NCBI GenBank assembly: GCA_038326615.1
Contig: JBBQKF010000022.1
Location: 1-36,745, forward strand
Origin: JBBQKF01 sp038326615
GTDB lineage: Bacteria > Bacillota > Clostridia > Saccharofermentanales > UBA5734
Direction: 5' to 3'
Length of the DNA stretch: 36,745 nucleotides
The translations under genes were made by a program, and so were the position numbers. This document shows, piece by piece, positions 1 to 8,262 of the stretch. The notes beneath the pieces were generated by a model. It worked only from the letters and a program-made list of their open reading frames with translations. It ran no database searches and had not been told where the DNA came from. Numbering within the stretch: the first letter of the stretch is position 1; each line of letters starts with the position of its first letter.

Positions 1-136
1 CAGTAGTCCCTAAGCCTATAATTTTTATCCACATATCAATAGGTAATGGAACAGTATTATAAACAACACCACCGAATTGTGTGATAACCACTTGAAGCAT
101 AAAGGTTAGTCCAAAAACCAAAAGCATAAGTTTGTT
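1..136 (-). pseudogene. C-terminal fragment of a P-type cation (calcium-type) ATPase, truncated
   Basis: Read on the minus strand, bases 136 to 1 give one open frame of about 45 codons that includes the residues LQVVITQFGGVVYNT and then VPLPIDMW. This pattern, a membrane helix followed by FGG, NTVPL and a Trp, is typical of the C-terminal membrane domain of P2-type Ca2+/cation ATPases, which pump cations across the membrane at the cost of ATP. The frame leaves the window at base 1. The rest of the pump (about 800 residues) is missing: upstream on the same strand lie a G/C homopolymer tract and then an unrelated DUF1653 gene. The fragment is therefore either a decayed remnant or half of an assembly join. 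The family call rests on this short stretch only. Confidence 0.55.
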
Positions 137-140
137 TTTT

Positions 141-195
141 GGGGGTTTTTGGGGGGTGGGGTTTTTTAATATTTTTAAAAAAACCCCCGTCCCCC
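141..195. repeat. G/C and A/T homopolymer inverted repeat
   Basis: This stretch consists almost only of homopolymers: G5, T5, G6, T, G4, T6, a short AT loop, A7, C5, GT, C5. G4T6 (158-167) can pair with A6C4 (178-187), and G5 (152-156) with C5 (191-195) across a small bulge, giving about 15 pairs around an AATATTTTTA loop. It is unlike anything else in this AT-rich window. It lies six bases beyond the DUF1653 stop and exactly where the ATPase frame loses its N-terminal part. No U-tract follows on either strand, so it is not a normal terminator. An assembly or sequencing artefact is possible. Confidence 0.6.
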
Positions 196-200
196 TGACA

Positions 201-404
201 CTAAATTTTCTCAAACCTTTTTTTTATGACGCCATCAACATTAACATTTTCTTTCCACATAGAAGCGGGTCTTGCCCATAACCCATAATCGCCATATAAT
301 GCCTTATAGACAACCATTTCTTCTAATGTTTCGGAGTGCCTTGCTAAACCGATTACTTCGTATTCGTTTCCCTTATAGTGTTTGTATTTCCCTAAACAAA
401 TCAT
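201..404 (-). CDS. DUF1653 domain protein
   Basis: This 67-residue protein consists of a single DUF1653 domain. The GKYKHYKGNEYEVIGLARHS start, the following ETLEEMVVY and ALYGDYGLWARP, and the FEKI end are the usual landmarks and length. The biochemical role of the family is unknown. The ATG overlaps the stop of the MFS gene by four bases (ATGA), and an AAGGAAGAG ribosome binding site lies about six bases before it, so the two genes are very probably co-transcribed and translationally coupled. The stop falls six bases from the odd homopolymer inverted repeat. Confidence 0.85.
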   Translation of the reverse strand: MICLGKYKHYKGNEYEVIGLARHSETLEEMVVYKALYGDYGLWARPASMWKENVNVDGVIKKRFEKI

Positions 405-1657
405 AAAATCTCTTCCTTTGCTGACTTTATGTTTTTAATTGTGAGATGTGTAAAAAACGCTAGAATCGGAAAAATAACAGCAAAAAGTATTCCAATTCTT
501 ATTGAAGCTTGCTCTGTTGTAATCTGGTAGATGCCTTTAAAAAATTTAGTGAAAATTCTAGTAGGGGAATTCTCAATTATAACTGATGTGAGCCAAGGGC
601 CAAAGGCTGCTCCGATATCCCCAGACGCAGCGAGCAATGCAAAAATCCATGATCCCGCCATTGGGTATTGATCCGCAGTAATAATAAGTGTACCTGGCCA
701 AAGCATGCTTGATGCAAAACCTGTAATAACACAAGCTAGAACAGTTAGCCACGGAAAAGGGGAGAGTGCAACTGTTAAGTAGCAAATAACTGCTAATGCG
801 GAGGTTGCCAATAATACTTTATTAATCGAAAAATGATGACCTTTGCTTGCGAAAACTAATCTGCCAACTCCAAGCATAAAAGCAAAACCCGCCATCCCAA
901 GAATATCACCAGTAATTTTAGGTAACAAAATGGCCTTTTCCATAAATGAAGATGTAAACTGATTCATAATAATTTCAGTGCCCGCACCGAAAAATATTGC
1001 GAGAAATGCCAGAACCAGAAACGGTTTGCGTAATAGTTCGCGTAGAGATTTCCTATGAGATTCTGGCGCATTAGGAGGGAAGGGGGCCCGCAAAAACATA
1101 AAAAAGTTAATCATCGGTATGAATGCCCATATGAATACAATAAATTGCCAGTTTGAGGAACCGAAAATGTATAGAAATAAGGTTGTGACGATTATTGTTG
1201 CAACCTGTCCCCATGCATAAAATGAATGCAGAAGGCTCATAGCAGGTCCTTTGTTATTATGCGGAATTGCATCAACTATTGGACTTAGTAAAACCTCAAG
1301 TAATCCGCTTGCAGCGGAAAATATAACGGTTGATATTAAAATACCAGTAAATATTGAACTAAAAAGAAATGGGCTTAACGCAAATAGTAAAAGGCCTGTA
1401 AATGAAACAAGGCAAGTTGGTAAAACAAGTCGCCGAAATCCTATTTTATCAATTAATCCACTAAAAATAAGGTCGGATGCAACTTGCGTAGTAAAATTCA
1501 CACCTACTAAAATTCCAAGATGAATATATGAAAACCCATACATTGTCATCATTGGAACAAAAAGTATTGCCGTTAAATTTGTAATGATTGCTTGAACGAA
1601 AATTCCCGTAAAACAAGAAACGGTCGTTAATTTGTAATGATCAGCTGTTTTATTCAA
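401..1657 (-). CDS. MFS transporter, sugar/fucose-permease-like
   Basis: The protein has 418 residues and about 12 hydrophobic membrane segments in two halves joined by a basic loop near residues 195-212 (ESHRKSLRELLRKP). It has the size and layout of the major facilitator superfamily. The loop after helix 2 carries DKIGFRRL, which fits the MFS motif A position. The overall pattern resembles FHS/sugar-permease-type members, but no substrate can be read from the sequence. The start is TTG, chosen because AAGGAAG lies about eight bases before it and the frame is closed soon upstream. DUF1653 follows with a 4-bp overlap. The WYL regulator gene is 116 bp upstream on the same strand and may control it. 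Confidence 0.8.
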   Translation of the reverse strand: MNKTADHYKLTTVSCFTGIFVQAIITNLTAILFVPMMTMYGFSYIHLGILVGVNFTTQVASDLIFSGLIDKIGFRRLVLPTCLVSFTGLLLFALSPFLFSSIFTGILISTVIFSAASGLLEVLLSPIVDAIPHNNKGPAMSLLHSFYAWGQVATIIVTTLFLYIFGSSNWQFIVFIWAFIPMINFFMFLRAPFPPNAPESHRKSLRELLRKPFLVLAFLAIFFGAGTEIIMNQFTSSFMEKAILLPKITGDILGMAGFAFMLGVGRLVFASKGHHFSINKVLLATSALAVICYLTVALSPFPWLTVLACVITGFASSMLWPGTLIITADQYPMAGSWIFALLAASGDIGAAFGPWLTSVIIENSPTRIFTKFFKGIYQITTEQASIRIGILFAVIFPILAFFTHLTIKNIKSAKEEIL

Positions 1658-1678
1658 AAACTACTTCCTTCTAAACTA

Positions 1679-1709
1679 AACGCCCCGCAATGATTAATTA
1701 CGAGACGTT
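1679..1709 (-). terminator. Possible weak terminator after the WYL gene
   Basis: In minus-strand RNA, AACGUCUCG pairs with CGGGGCGUU through nine pairs, two of them G-U, around a 13-base loop. A stretch reading UAGUUU follows, which is a poor U-tract. It lies between the WYL gene and the MFS gene and might separate them, or act as an attenuator if transcription starts at the TATAAT-like site further upstream. Confidence 0.35.
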
Positions 1710-1773
1710 AGATTTTTAATATAATATTATACAATATATGTAAAACGTAATAATAATAACTCAATTTTCATTT

Positions 1774-2757
1774 CTATTTATATTGAGCAATCAATTCTTT
1801 AGCACGAACTTTCATTTCGTCAACAAGACTCTTTGGGGATAATACCTTTGCCTTAAGCCCAAACTGGAAAAGCCATCCGATGAAAACAAGTGAAATTTCA
1901 ACAGTAGTGCGAACGACAAAAGTATTTCCTTTCTGGTTCAAAATAACAACATCCTTACCAAAACGGTCAATAACAACATCAATTAGTGAGATATCAAATT
2001 CAACTTCAACAACATTCTCTTCGCCACTGTACATGCCAAAAACTTTATTAGTATAGTTTGCAGGATCAATTGCGAAATTCATAATATCACGTTTCTCATC
2101 TTCGATTGAAATGTGAATCATTTTATCTACACGGTAGTGCTTAATGATATTTTCGATTGGACAAAACGCAACTAAATAATAGTTCTCGTTATCCCAAGTA
2201 AGGAAAAGTGGGTTTGCGTAGTACCACTTTCCGCCCTTTTTTAATTGTTTTCCTTTATTAAGGGTATATTCATAATACTGAAATTTAATCTTCTTGTTTT
2301 CGTAAATTGCGTCTTGAATTTCGTCAACATTATTATATATGCTCTCATTCATGTTTTTGACCTGTTTATTGACATGAACTTCACGTTGCAATTTCTTTGC
2401 GTAAAAATTACTTGTAAGGCCTTCAAGCTTTTTAATTAATTCGTTAGACTTTCTTGAAGTAATAAACTTAGATGATTGAATAACATCAACAAGTAACTTT
2501 AATTCAGGAAGCTCAAAATCCCGGGTTGCAATAAAGTAGTTGAATGTTTTGGTTTTGTCTCTTTTAATATCAAGTCCAAAATCTCTAAGGTCATCAAGGT
2601 CGGCATATATGGTCTTTCTTTCGACTTTAATATGATGTCTTTTATCAAGATTGTCAATCATTTCATTAACCGTAAGCTTGTGATCTTTGTCAGTCTCTTT
2701 CGCTAACATTTGCATAAGATAGAGAATTTTCATTTTCTGATTTTCTGATTTTGGCAT
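1774..2757 (-). CDS. WYL-domain transcriptional regulator (HTH-WYL-WCX)
   Basis: The 327-residue protein has an N-terminal winged helix-turn-helix (about residues 8-75, including VERKTIYADLDDLRDFGLDI, the DeoR/HTH_11-like signature). It is followed by a WYL-type sensor region (about 150-220: KKIKFQYYEY, GKWYYANPLFLTWDNENYYLVAFC) and a C-terminal WCX-type extension. WYL regulators bind DNA through the HTH and nucleic acids or small ligands through the WYL fold, and they often act in stress or defence-related control. No defence genes are visible here. The nearest downstream genes are an MFS transporter and DUF1653. GGAGTGAG lies six bases before the ATG. It is transcribed divergently from the hrcA operon. 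Confidence 0.85.
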   Translation of the reverse strand: MPKSENQKMKILYLMQMLAKETDKDHKLTVNEMIDNLDKRHHIKVERKTIYADLDDLRDFGLDIKRDKTKTFNYFIATRDFELPELKLLVDVIQSSKFITSRKSNELIKKLEGLTSNFYAKKLQREVHVNKQVKNMNESIYNNVDEIQDAIYENKKIKFQYYEYTLNKGKQLKKGGKWYYANPLFLTWDNENYYLVAFCPIENIIKHYRVDKMIHISIEDEKRDIMNFAIDPANYTNKVFGMYSGEENVVEVEFDISLIDVVIDRFGKDVVILNQKGNTFVVRTTVEISLVFIGWLFQFGLKAKVLSPKSLVDEMKVRAKELIAQYK

Positions 2758-3207
2758 AAATAACTCACTCCAATTCGTTTTAAGATTGCGACCTACTATT
2801 ACATCAAATTAATGTGTAATAACGCTAAAAAATCAACAGGAACTTCATACAAAAACTTTAAAAAATAAAACTAAATCAATTCAAATACTTTTTTGATACA
2901 TTTTTGATACATTTTTAATACATTTTTATGGGATTGCATTTGTTTTAAAATAATAATGGTGTTTTTATATATAACCTACCTTCATATATTACATAAAAGA
3001 AACGTTAATGTAAAGAGAAAAAGAGAGTTATTTTGAATAAATTAAAAATTTTTTTGTTACAAGTGCACTTTAAACCTTTATTTGTATGGCTTTTCTAAAT
3101 TTACTGTCCAGTGATAATTAATTACAATAACTTTCGGACAAATCTCAATTATGTCAATCAATCCATAAGAATTAACAATGTTGTCATATTTTTGTTCATA
3201 AATAGCA
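2758..3207. other. Divergent intergenic region with phased T-tracts
   Basis: About 450 bp separate the WYL gene (minus) from the hrcA promoter (plus). No gene is visible. At about 2886-2928 an 11-bp unit, ATTTTTGATAC with slight variation, recurs three to four times. This puts T5 tracts in phase with the DNA helix, which usually bends DNA. Its position upstream of both divergent promoters would suit an architectural or regulatory role, but that is inference. Confidence 0.5.
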
Positions 3208-3236
3208 TTGACATAATTGTCTGCAAATGATAAATT
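3208..3236 (+). promoter_or_regulatory. SigA-type promoter of the hrcA operon
   Basis: TTGACA (3208-3213) is followed after 17 bp by TAAATT (3231-3236). The CIRCE operator begins five bases after the -10 box, so it covers the expected transcription start, which is the normal layout for HrcA repression. Confidence 0.75.
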
Positions 3237-3240
3237 TGTA

Positions 3241-3267
3241 TTAGCACTCAAGAGAGTAGAGTGCTAA
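3241..3267 (+). promoter_or_regulatory. CIRCE operator (HrcA binding site)
   Basis: TTAGCACTC, a 9-base spacer, then GAGTGCTAA: a perfect match to the CIRCE inverted repeat that HrcA binds. It lies between the promoter and hrcA, so HrcA should repress its own operon and release it under heat or misfolding stress when GroEL is titrated. No second CIRCE was seen before dnaK or dnaJ. Confidence 0.97.
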
Positions 3268-3289
3268 CATATAAAACATGGAGAAAAGA

Positions 3290-4435
3290 ATGGCATTAGA
3301 TGAACGCCAAAAGATAATATTGAAAGCAATTGTTGACGATTATATATCTACTGCTGAACCAGTAGGTTCAAAGTCCTTAATGCAGCGAAACAGCTTTAAT
3401 ATTAGCTCGGCGACTATCCGCAACGAAATGTCAGAACTTGAGGAAAATGGATATCTGATACATCCTCATACATCAGCTGGTAGAATACCTACTGATAAGG
3501 GATACAGAGAGTACGTTGACAACTTAATAACCATACCCGAAATGTCCCAGGAAGAAAAAAGCAAGGCGCACGAATTTTTCAAATATGGGTTTGAAGAAAT
3601 CACTCAATTGCTTAAGCAAGCATCGCACGCTTTATCTCAGAGCACAGGGTACACTTCTATGACACTTACCCCAAGACTTCATCAAAGTCAGCTAAAGCAG
3701 GTTAAAATGCTGATGATTGAACCAGGAAGAGTTTTGATGGTTGTAGTACTCGGCGAAGGTGTTGTTAAAGATAGACTCGTAAGAGTTCCTGACATGCTTG
3801 ACGCAAACCAGATTCTTCAAATTTCAAACGCTATTGAAGAAGGTCTCACCGGAATGCCTCTTGAGGATATAACATTTATAACTGTTGCAACAGCCGGCAA
3901 AAAAACAAAAGTCCCCGAAAGTTTGTTAAACCAGATACTATATGAAACATATGTTTCGATTAAACAAGCAGATAACATTAATGTATTTATGGAGGGTAGC
4001 AACAAAATACTTGGATATCCTGAGTTTACAGACATAACAAAAGCTAGATCGTTCATGGATACAATATCAGAGCAAGGTATAATTGCAGGATATCTTGATG
4101 AAGTGAAGATGGATTATGATTCTCCCATAGAGAATAATAGTGATTCTTTAAAAGATGAAATTGCTCAGGTCAGAAAAAAACCATATATGATAAGAATTGG
4201 ACAAGAAATTGCAATAGCAGGACTTAACGATTGTAGTTTTATAACAACATCATACAAAATTGGTAGTAAAGTGATTGGTAATATTGGAGTAATTGGTCCT
4301 AAAAGAATGGAGTACGGCAAAGTTATATCACAGATTAATTATGTTCGCATGGCGGTGAACAGTGAAATCAGGAAGATTAATAAACATAATATAAACATGA
4401 CGGAGGATCATAGAAATGAAGAAAACGAAATGTGA
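3290..4435 (+). CDS. hrcA: Heat-inducible transcription repressor HrcA
   Basis: This is the HrcA repressor of the heat-shock chaperone operon. The start MALDERQKIILKAIVDDYI, the winged-helix segment ATIRNEMSELEENGYL and the following HPHTSAGRIPTDKGYR are diagnostic. The remainder is the GAF-like and dimerisation part that depends on GroEL for folding. I chose ATG 3290 (381 residues) because GGAG at 3280-3283 sits six bases before it. The in-frame ATG at 3278 has no ribosome binding site and overlaps that motif. The 3' end overlaps grpE by 20 bp. Gene order hrcA-grpE-dnaK-dnaJ is the classic Firmicutes arrangement, and the CIRCE element directly upstream implies autorepression. Confidence 0.97.
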   Translation: MALDERQKIILKAIVDDYISTAEPVGSKSLMQRNSFNISSATIRNEMSELEENGYLIHPHTSAGRIPTDKGYREYVDNLITIPEMSQEEKSKAHEFFKYGFEEITQLLKQASHALSQSTGYTSMTLTPRLHQSQLKQVKMLMIEPGRVLMVVVLGEGVVKDRLVRVPDMLDANQILQISNAIEEGLTGMPLEDITFITVATAGKKTKVPESLLNQILYETYVSIKQADNINVFMEGSNKILGYPEFTDITKARSFMDTISEQGIIAGYLDEVKMDYDSPIENNSDSLKDEIAQVRKKPYMIRIGQEIAIAGLNDCSFITTSYKIGSKVIGNIGVIGPKRMEYGKVISQINYVRMAVNSEIRKINKHNINMTEDHRNEENEM

Positions 4436-5000
4436 AAATTGCAGCGAATCTTCACACGAACACGACGAAATTATTATTAAGGAGGATAACACCTCAAAGG
4501 ATTCGAATAAGCAAAGCAATAGTGACGAGAAAAGCGACATAAAACTTGATTTAATGGCAGAAAAGGATAAGCAGATTGCAGATTTATCAGAAAAATTCAT
4601 GAGACTCGCAGCTGAATATGACAATTTCCGCCGCAGGTCACAAAAAGAAAAAGACTTACTTTACACTGAATCTATTGCTACAGTTGCCGTCTCGTGGCTT
4701 CCCGTAGTAGATAATCTTGAGAGAGCGCTTGCAGTTTCTGCTGAATATAAGACACCTGAAGCTCAAAAGATTATTTCAGGAATTGAAATGATACTACAGC
4801 AGGTGAAAGACGCAATGAACTCACTTGGAATTAAAGAAATTGACGCACTGAACAATGAATTTGACCCTAATGCGATGGAAGCGATAATGCATATTGAAGA
4901 CGAGGATATAGGAGATTCAGTGGTTGTTGAAGTTTTCGAAAAAGGGTATCGCAGAGGAGATAAGATTTTAAGACACTCAATGGTAAAAGTTGCAAACTAA
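4416..5000 (+). CDS. grpE: Nucleotide exchange factor GrpE
   Basis: The 194-residue protein has an acidic, low-complexity N-terminus (about 1-50), then a long coiled-coil helix (about 50-110, containing MRLAAEYDNFRRRSQKEK) and a C-terminal beta domain with NEFDPNAMEAIMHIEDED and EKGYRRGDKILRHSMVKVAN. These are the standard GrpE landmarks. GrpE releases ADP from DnaK in the cytoplasmic Hsp70 cycle. The ATG lies within the end of hrcA, 20 bp before its stop, and is preceded by GGAGG, so translation is coupled. It is followed by a 184-bp gap before dnaK with no recognised promoter or CIRCE. Confidence 0.97.
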   Translation: MKKTKCENCSESSHEHDEIIIKEDNTSKDSNKQSNSDEKSDIKLDLMAEKDKQIADLSEKFMRLAAEYDNFRRRSQKEKDLLYTESIATVAVSWLPVVDNLERALAVSAEYKTPEAQKIISGIEMILQQVKDAMNSLGIKEIDALNNEFDPNAMEAIMHIEDEDIGDSVVVEVFEKGYRRGDKILRHSMVKVAN

Positions 5001-5184
5001 ACGAAGTGAAGGAATATCAACGAAAGGTGAGGAGCATATCAGATAATTAATAAAGAGGATGATGAATAATTGAAATATCCAAAAGAAAATATTATATAGT
5101 AAAACTGGCAAATGTAAAAACATGACCTTTAAACAAAAAAGAATAAAAATTTAGAAACAAAACATCAATAGGAGGATGAATAGA

Positions 5185-7035
5185 ATGGCGAAAGTAATAG
5201 GAATTGACTTAGGAACAACAAACTCATGTGTAGCAGTTATGGAAGGCGGCGAGCCCGTTGTTATTCCAAATCCAGAGGGAAACAGAACAACTCCATCAGT
5301 TGTAGCATTTGCAAAAAATGGCGAGCGTCTGATTGGACAAGTTGCAAAACGTCAGGCAGTTACAAACACAGATAGAACTGTCATGTCAATTAAAAGAGAA
5401 ATGGGAACAGATCACAAAGTAAGAATTGATGATAAAACATATTCACCACAGGAAATTTCTGCAATGATCCTCCAAAAGCTAAAGGCAGACGCTGAAGCTT
5501 ACCTTGGAGAAACAGTAACACAAGCTGTTATTACAGTTCCTGCTTATTTCAGTGACGCTCAAAGACAAGCTACAAAAGACGCAGGAAAAATTGCAGGTCT
5601 TGACGTAATGCGTATTATAAATGAACCAACAGCAGCAGCTCTTGCGTATGGCCTTGACAAAGAACACGATCAAAAAATATTAGTTTTTGACCTTGGGGGA
5701 GGCACATTCGACGTTTCATTACTTGAAATCGGTGATGGAGTATTTGAAGTTCTTGCAACTAATGGTAATAACCGCCTTGGTGGTGATGATTTTGATCAGA
5801 AAGTTGTAGATTACCTGATTGATACATTCAAAAAGGATCAGGGTATTGATCTTCGTAATGACAAAATGGCTATGCAAAGACTTCGTGAGTCAGCAGAAAA
5901 AGCTAAAATAGAACTTTCAGGAGTTGCAAGCACACAGATAAATCTTCCTTATGTAACCGCTGATGCATCAGGTCCAAAACATCTTGACATTCAGCTTACA
6001 AGAGCCAAATTTGATGAACTTACGGCTGACCTTGTCGAAAAGACAATGGGGCCTACCAGAAGTGCAATGTCTGACGCTGGACTAACACCAGAAAAAATTG
6101 ACAAAATTCTTCTAGTAGGTGGATCAACAAGAATTCCTGCAGTACAAGATGCAGTTAAAAAGTTTTTCGGTAAAGAGCCATTCAAAGGAATAAACCCAGA
6201 CGAATGTGTTGCTGTCGGAGCGGCAATACAAGCTGCAGTTCTAACTGGTGAGGTTAAAGGATTATTGCTTCTTGATGTAACACCACTTTCACTCGGAATC
6301 GAAACAATGGGCGGTGTTTTCACAAGAATTATCGAAAGAAATACAACAATACCTACAAAGAAAAGTCAGATATTCTCAACCGCTGCTGATGGACAAACAC
6401 AAGTTGATGTACATGTTCTTCAGGGTGAACGCGAAATGGCACAATACAATAAAACTTTAGGAAATTTCATCCTCGATGGAATTCCTTCAGCACCACGTGG
6501 AGTACCACAGATTGAGGTTACATTTGATATTGATGCAAATGGTATTGCACACGTCTCTGCTAAAGACTTAGGAACAGGAAGAGAGCAGAAAATTACTATT
6601 ACCGCAACTACCAATCTATCTGAAGATGAAATTAAAAAGGCTGTTAAAGAAGCAGAACAATTTGCTTCAGAAGACAAGAAGCGCAAAGAAGAAGTTGACA
6701 CAAAGAATGCTGCTGATAGCGCAGTTTATCAAACCGAAAAAACACTAGCAGACCTCGGAGATAAGGTAGAGGCTGCAGATAAACTGCCAGTTGATGAAGC
6801 ACTGACAAAGCTAAAAGCAAGCATTGCTGCTAATAATTACGAAGCGATGAAAGAAGGTACTGAAGCTGTACATAAAGCATTCTATGCAATAAGTGAAAAG
6901 CTTTATAAACAAAATCCAGGCGAAGGACAACAAGGCCCTCAAGATCCTCAAGGTCCTCAAGGACCTGCAGGCGACGCACAAGGTGAAGGCGGCACATATG
7001 ATGCGGATTTCAAAGATGTAGGCGGCGAAGGCTAA
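5185..7035 (+). CDS. dnaK: Molecular chaperone DnaK (Hsp70)
   Basis: A full-length Hsp70 of 616 residues. It opens with the ATPase-domain signature IGIDLGTTNSCVAVMEGG, followed by FDLGGGTFDVSLLEIGDGVF and VLLVGGSTRIPAVQDAV. The linker VLLLDVTPLSLG appears as GLLLLDVTPLSLGIETMGG and leads into the substrate domain. ATG 5185 is preferred over ATG 5176 because GGAGG (5171-5175) touches the earlier ATG but is nine bases from the later one. The C-terminal tail is unusual: after QNPGEG it contains a GPQ/DPQ collagen-like tandem stretch and ends in KDVGGEG rather than the more common acidic EEVDD-like end. It acts with GrpE and DnaJ encoded on either side. Confidence 0.98.
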   Translation: MAKVIGIDLGTTNSCVAVMEGGEPVVIPNPEGNRTTPSVVAFAKNGERLIGQVAKRQAVTNTDRTVMSIKREMGTDHKVRIDDKTYSPQEISAMILQKLKADAEAYLGETVTQAVITVPAYFSDAQRQATKDAGKIAGLDVMRIINEPTAAALAYGLDKEHDQKILVFDLGGGTFDVSLLEIGDGVFEVLATNGNNRLGGDDFDQKVVDYLIDTFKKDQGIDLRNDKMAMQRLRESAEKAKIELSGVASTQINLPYVTADASGPKHLDIQLTRAKFDELTADLVEKTMGPTRSAMSDAGLTPEKIDKILLVGGSTRIPAVQDAVKKFFGKEPFKGINPDECVAVGAAIQAAVLTGEVKGLLLLDVTPLSLGIETMGGVFTRIIERNTTIPTKKSQIFSTAADGQTQVDVHVLQGEREMAQYNKTLGNFILDGIPSAPRGVPQIEVTFDIDANGIAHVSAKDLGTGREQKITITATTNLSEDEIKKAVKEAEQFASEDKKRKEEVDTKNAADSAVYQTEKTLADLGDKVEAADKLPVDEALTKLKASIAANNYEAMKEGTEAVHKAFYAISEKLYKQNPGEGQQGPQDPQGPQGPAGDAQGEGGTYDADFKDVGGEG

Positions 7036-7075
7036 TTTAATAAAGTCAAAATTTATAAATTAATAAATTAACGGG

Positions 7076-7109
7076 TAAATCCGCTTATTTCACAAAGTAA
7101 GCGGATTTA
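7076..7109 (+). promoter_or_regulatory. Intercistronic hairpin between dnaK and dnaJ
   Basis: TAAATCCGCTTA pairs perfectly with TAAGCGGATTTA (12 bp) around a ten-base loop. No T-tract follows, so it is not a standard terminator. It more likely stabilises or delimits the dnaK mRNA end, allowing less dnaJ than dnaK expression. The same AAATCCGC core recurs in the terminator at 9974-10011. Confidence 0.7.
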
Positions 7110-7137
7110 GCCTTGCATGAAGGGAGTACCAATTAGA

Positions 7138-8262
7138 GTGGCAGACAAAAGAGATTATTATGAGGTGCTTGGAGTTCAAAAAGGAGCAACCGCTGAAGAA
7201 GTTAAAAAGGCATTTCGTAAAATTGCCAAACAGCATCATCCAGATTTAAATCCTGATGATAAGGCATCTGAAGCAAAATTCAAAGAAGCAAATGAAGCAT
7301 ATGCTGTATTAAGCGACGACGAAAAACGATCAAGATATGATCAGTTCGGTCATGCAGGAGTTGATAATCAAGGTGGTTTTGGTGGTGGCTTTGGTGGCTT
7401 TGATGTTAATGATATTTTCGAAAATATATTTGGTGGTTTTGGCGGTGGATCGAGTAGTCGTAGAACAGGTCCACAAAGAGGAGCAAACCTCAAATATCGA
7501 ATTCAACTTGATTTTTTGGAAGCTGCATTTGGATTAGAAAAAGAAATAACCATAACAAAAGAAGACCTTTGCGACGAGTGTAAGGGGACAGGAGCAAAAC
7601 CTGGTACTGACGCTGCAAAATGTGGAACATGTAACGGAACCGGACAGGTTAATGCGCGCCAACAAACAATGTTTGGAACAGTTATGACAAACAAGGCCTG
7701 TACTGCATGTGGTGGTAAAGGCACAATAATTAAAAGTCCTTGTATTTCCTGCAATGGCAGAGGCAAAAAGAACAAAACTAAGACGTTGAAAGTTAAAATT
7801 CCTGCAGGTATTAATCAGGGGGAAATGCTTACTTTGCGTGGTGAGGGAGAACCAGGTACGAAAGGTGGGCCATATGGTGATCTCTATATTGAAGTCACAA
7901 TCAAACAGCACCCGATTTTTCAAAGAGATGGTTACAATACTTATTGTGAAATCCCCGTAACATTTACTCAAGCGGCCCTCGGATGTGATCTTGAAGTACC
8001 TACAATAGACGGGCCTTACCATTATAAACTTAAGGATGGTACTCAACCAGGCGATGTACTTACAATTAAAGGTAAAGGTATAACTTTTGTTAATCGTAAT
8101 AACATGCGTGGTGATCATATTTTCAAGATAATTGTAGAAGTTCCAAAGCATCTTGACAATAAGCAAAAAGAGTTACTTAAAGAATTTGAAACAATTTCAT
8201 CAGAGAAAAATTATGCTAAACGCGGAAACTTTTTTACAAAGATTAAGGATATTTTTAAATAG
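7138..8262 (+). CDS. dnaJ: Molecular chaperone DnaJ (Hsp40, type I)
   Basis: A complete type I DnaJ. The J domain begins DKRDYYEVLGVQKGATAEE and carries the HPD motif (QHHPDLNP). It is followed by a Gly/Phe-rich linker (GGFGGGFGGFD), four zinc-binding CxxCxGxG repeats (CDECKGTG, CGTCNGTG, CTACGGKG, CISCNGRG) and the C-terminal substrate domains. It delivers substrates to DnaK and stimulates its ATPase. I favour GTG 7138 (374 residues). The protein then starts MADKRDYYEVLG as in most DnaJs, with GAAGGGAG about 11 bases upstream. The in-frame ATG 7117 would add seven residues not usual for the family and has no good ribosome binding site. Confidence 0.97.
   Translation: MADKRDYYEVLGVQKGATAEEVKKAFRKIAKQHHPDLNPDDKASEAKFKEANEAYAVLSDDEKRSRYDQFGHAGVDNQGGFGGGFGGFDVNDIFENIFGGFGGGSSSRRTGPQRGANLKYRIQLDFLEAAFGLEKEITITKEDLCDECKGTGAKPGTDAAKCGTCNGTGQVNARQQTMFGTVMTNKACTACGGKGTIIKSPCISCNGRGKKNKTKTLKVKIPAGINQGEMLTLRGEGEPGTKGGPYGDLYIEVTIKQHPIFQRDGYNTYCEIPVTFTQAALGCDLEVPTIDGPYHYKLKDGTQPGDVLTIKGKGITFVNRNNMRGDHIFKIIVEVPKHLDNKQKELLKEFETISSEKNYAKRGNFFTKIKDIFK

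Noticed and set aside
5001..5184. Second CIRCE or heat-shock promoter before dnaK
   Set aside because: No TTAGCACTC or GAGTGCTAA half-sites were found. The gap contains only AT-rich sequence and the dnaK ribosome binding site.
7503..8166. Long minus-strand ORFs opposite dnaJ
   Set aside because: They lack ribosome binding sites and lie wholly within the strongly conserved dnaJ coding sequence on the other strand.
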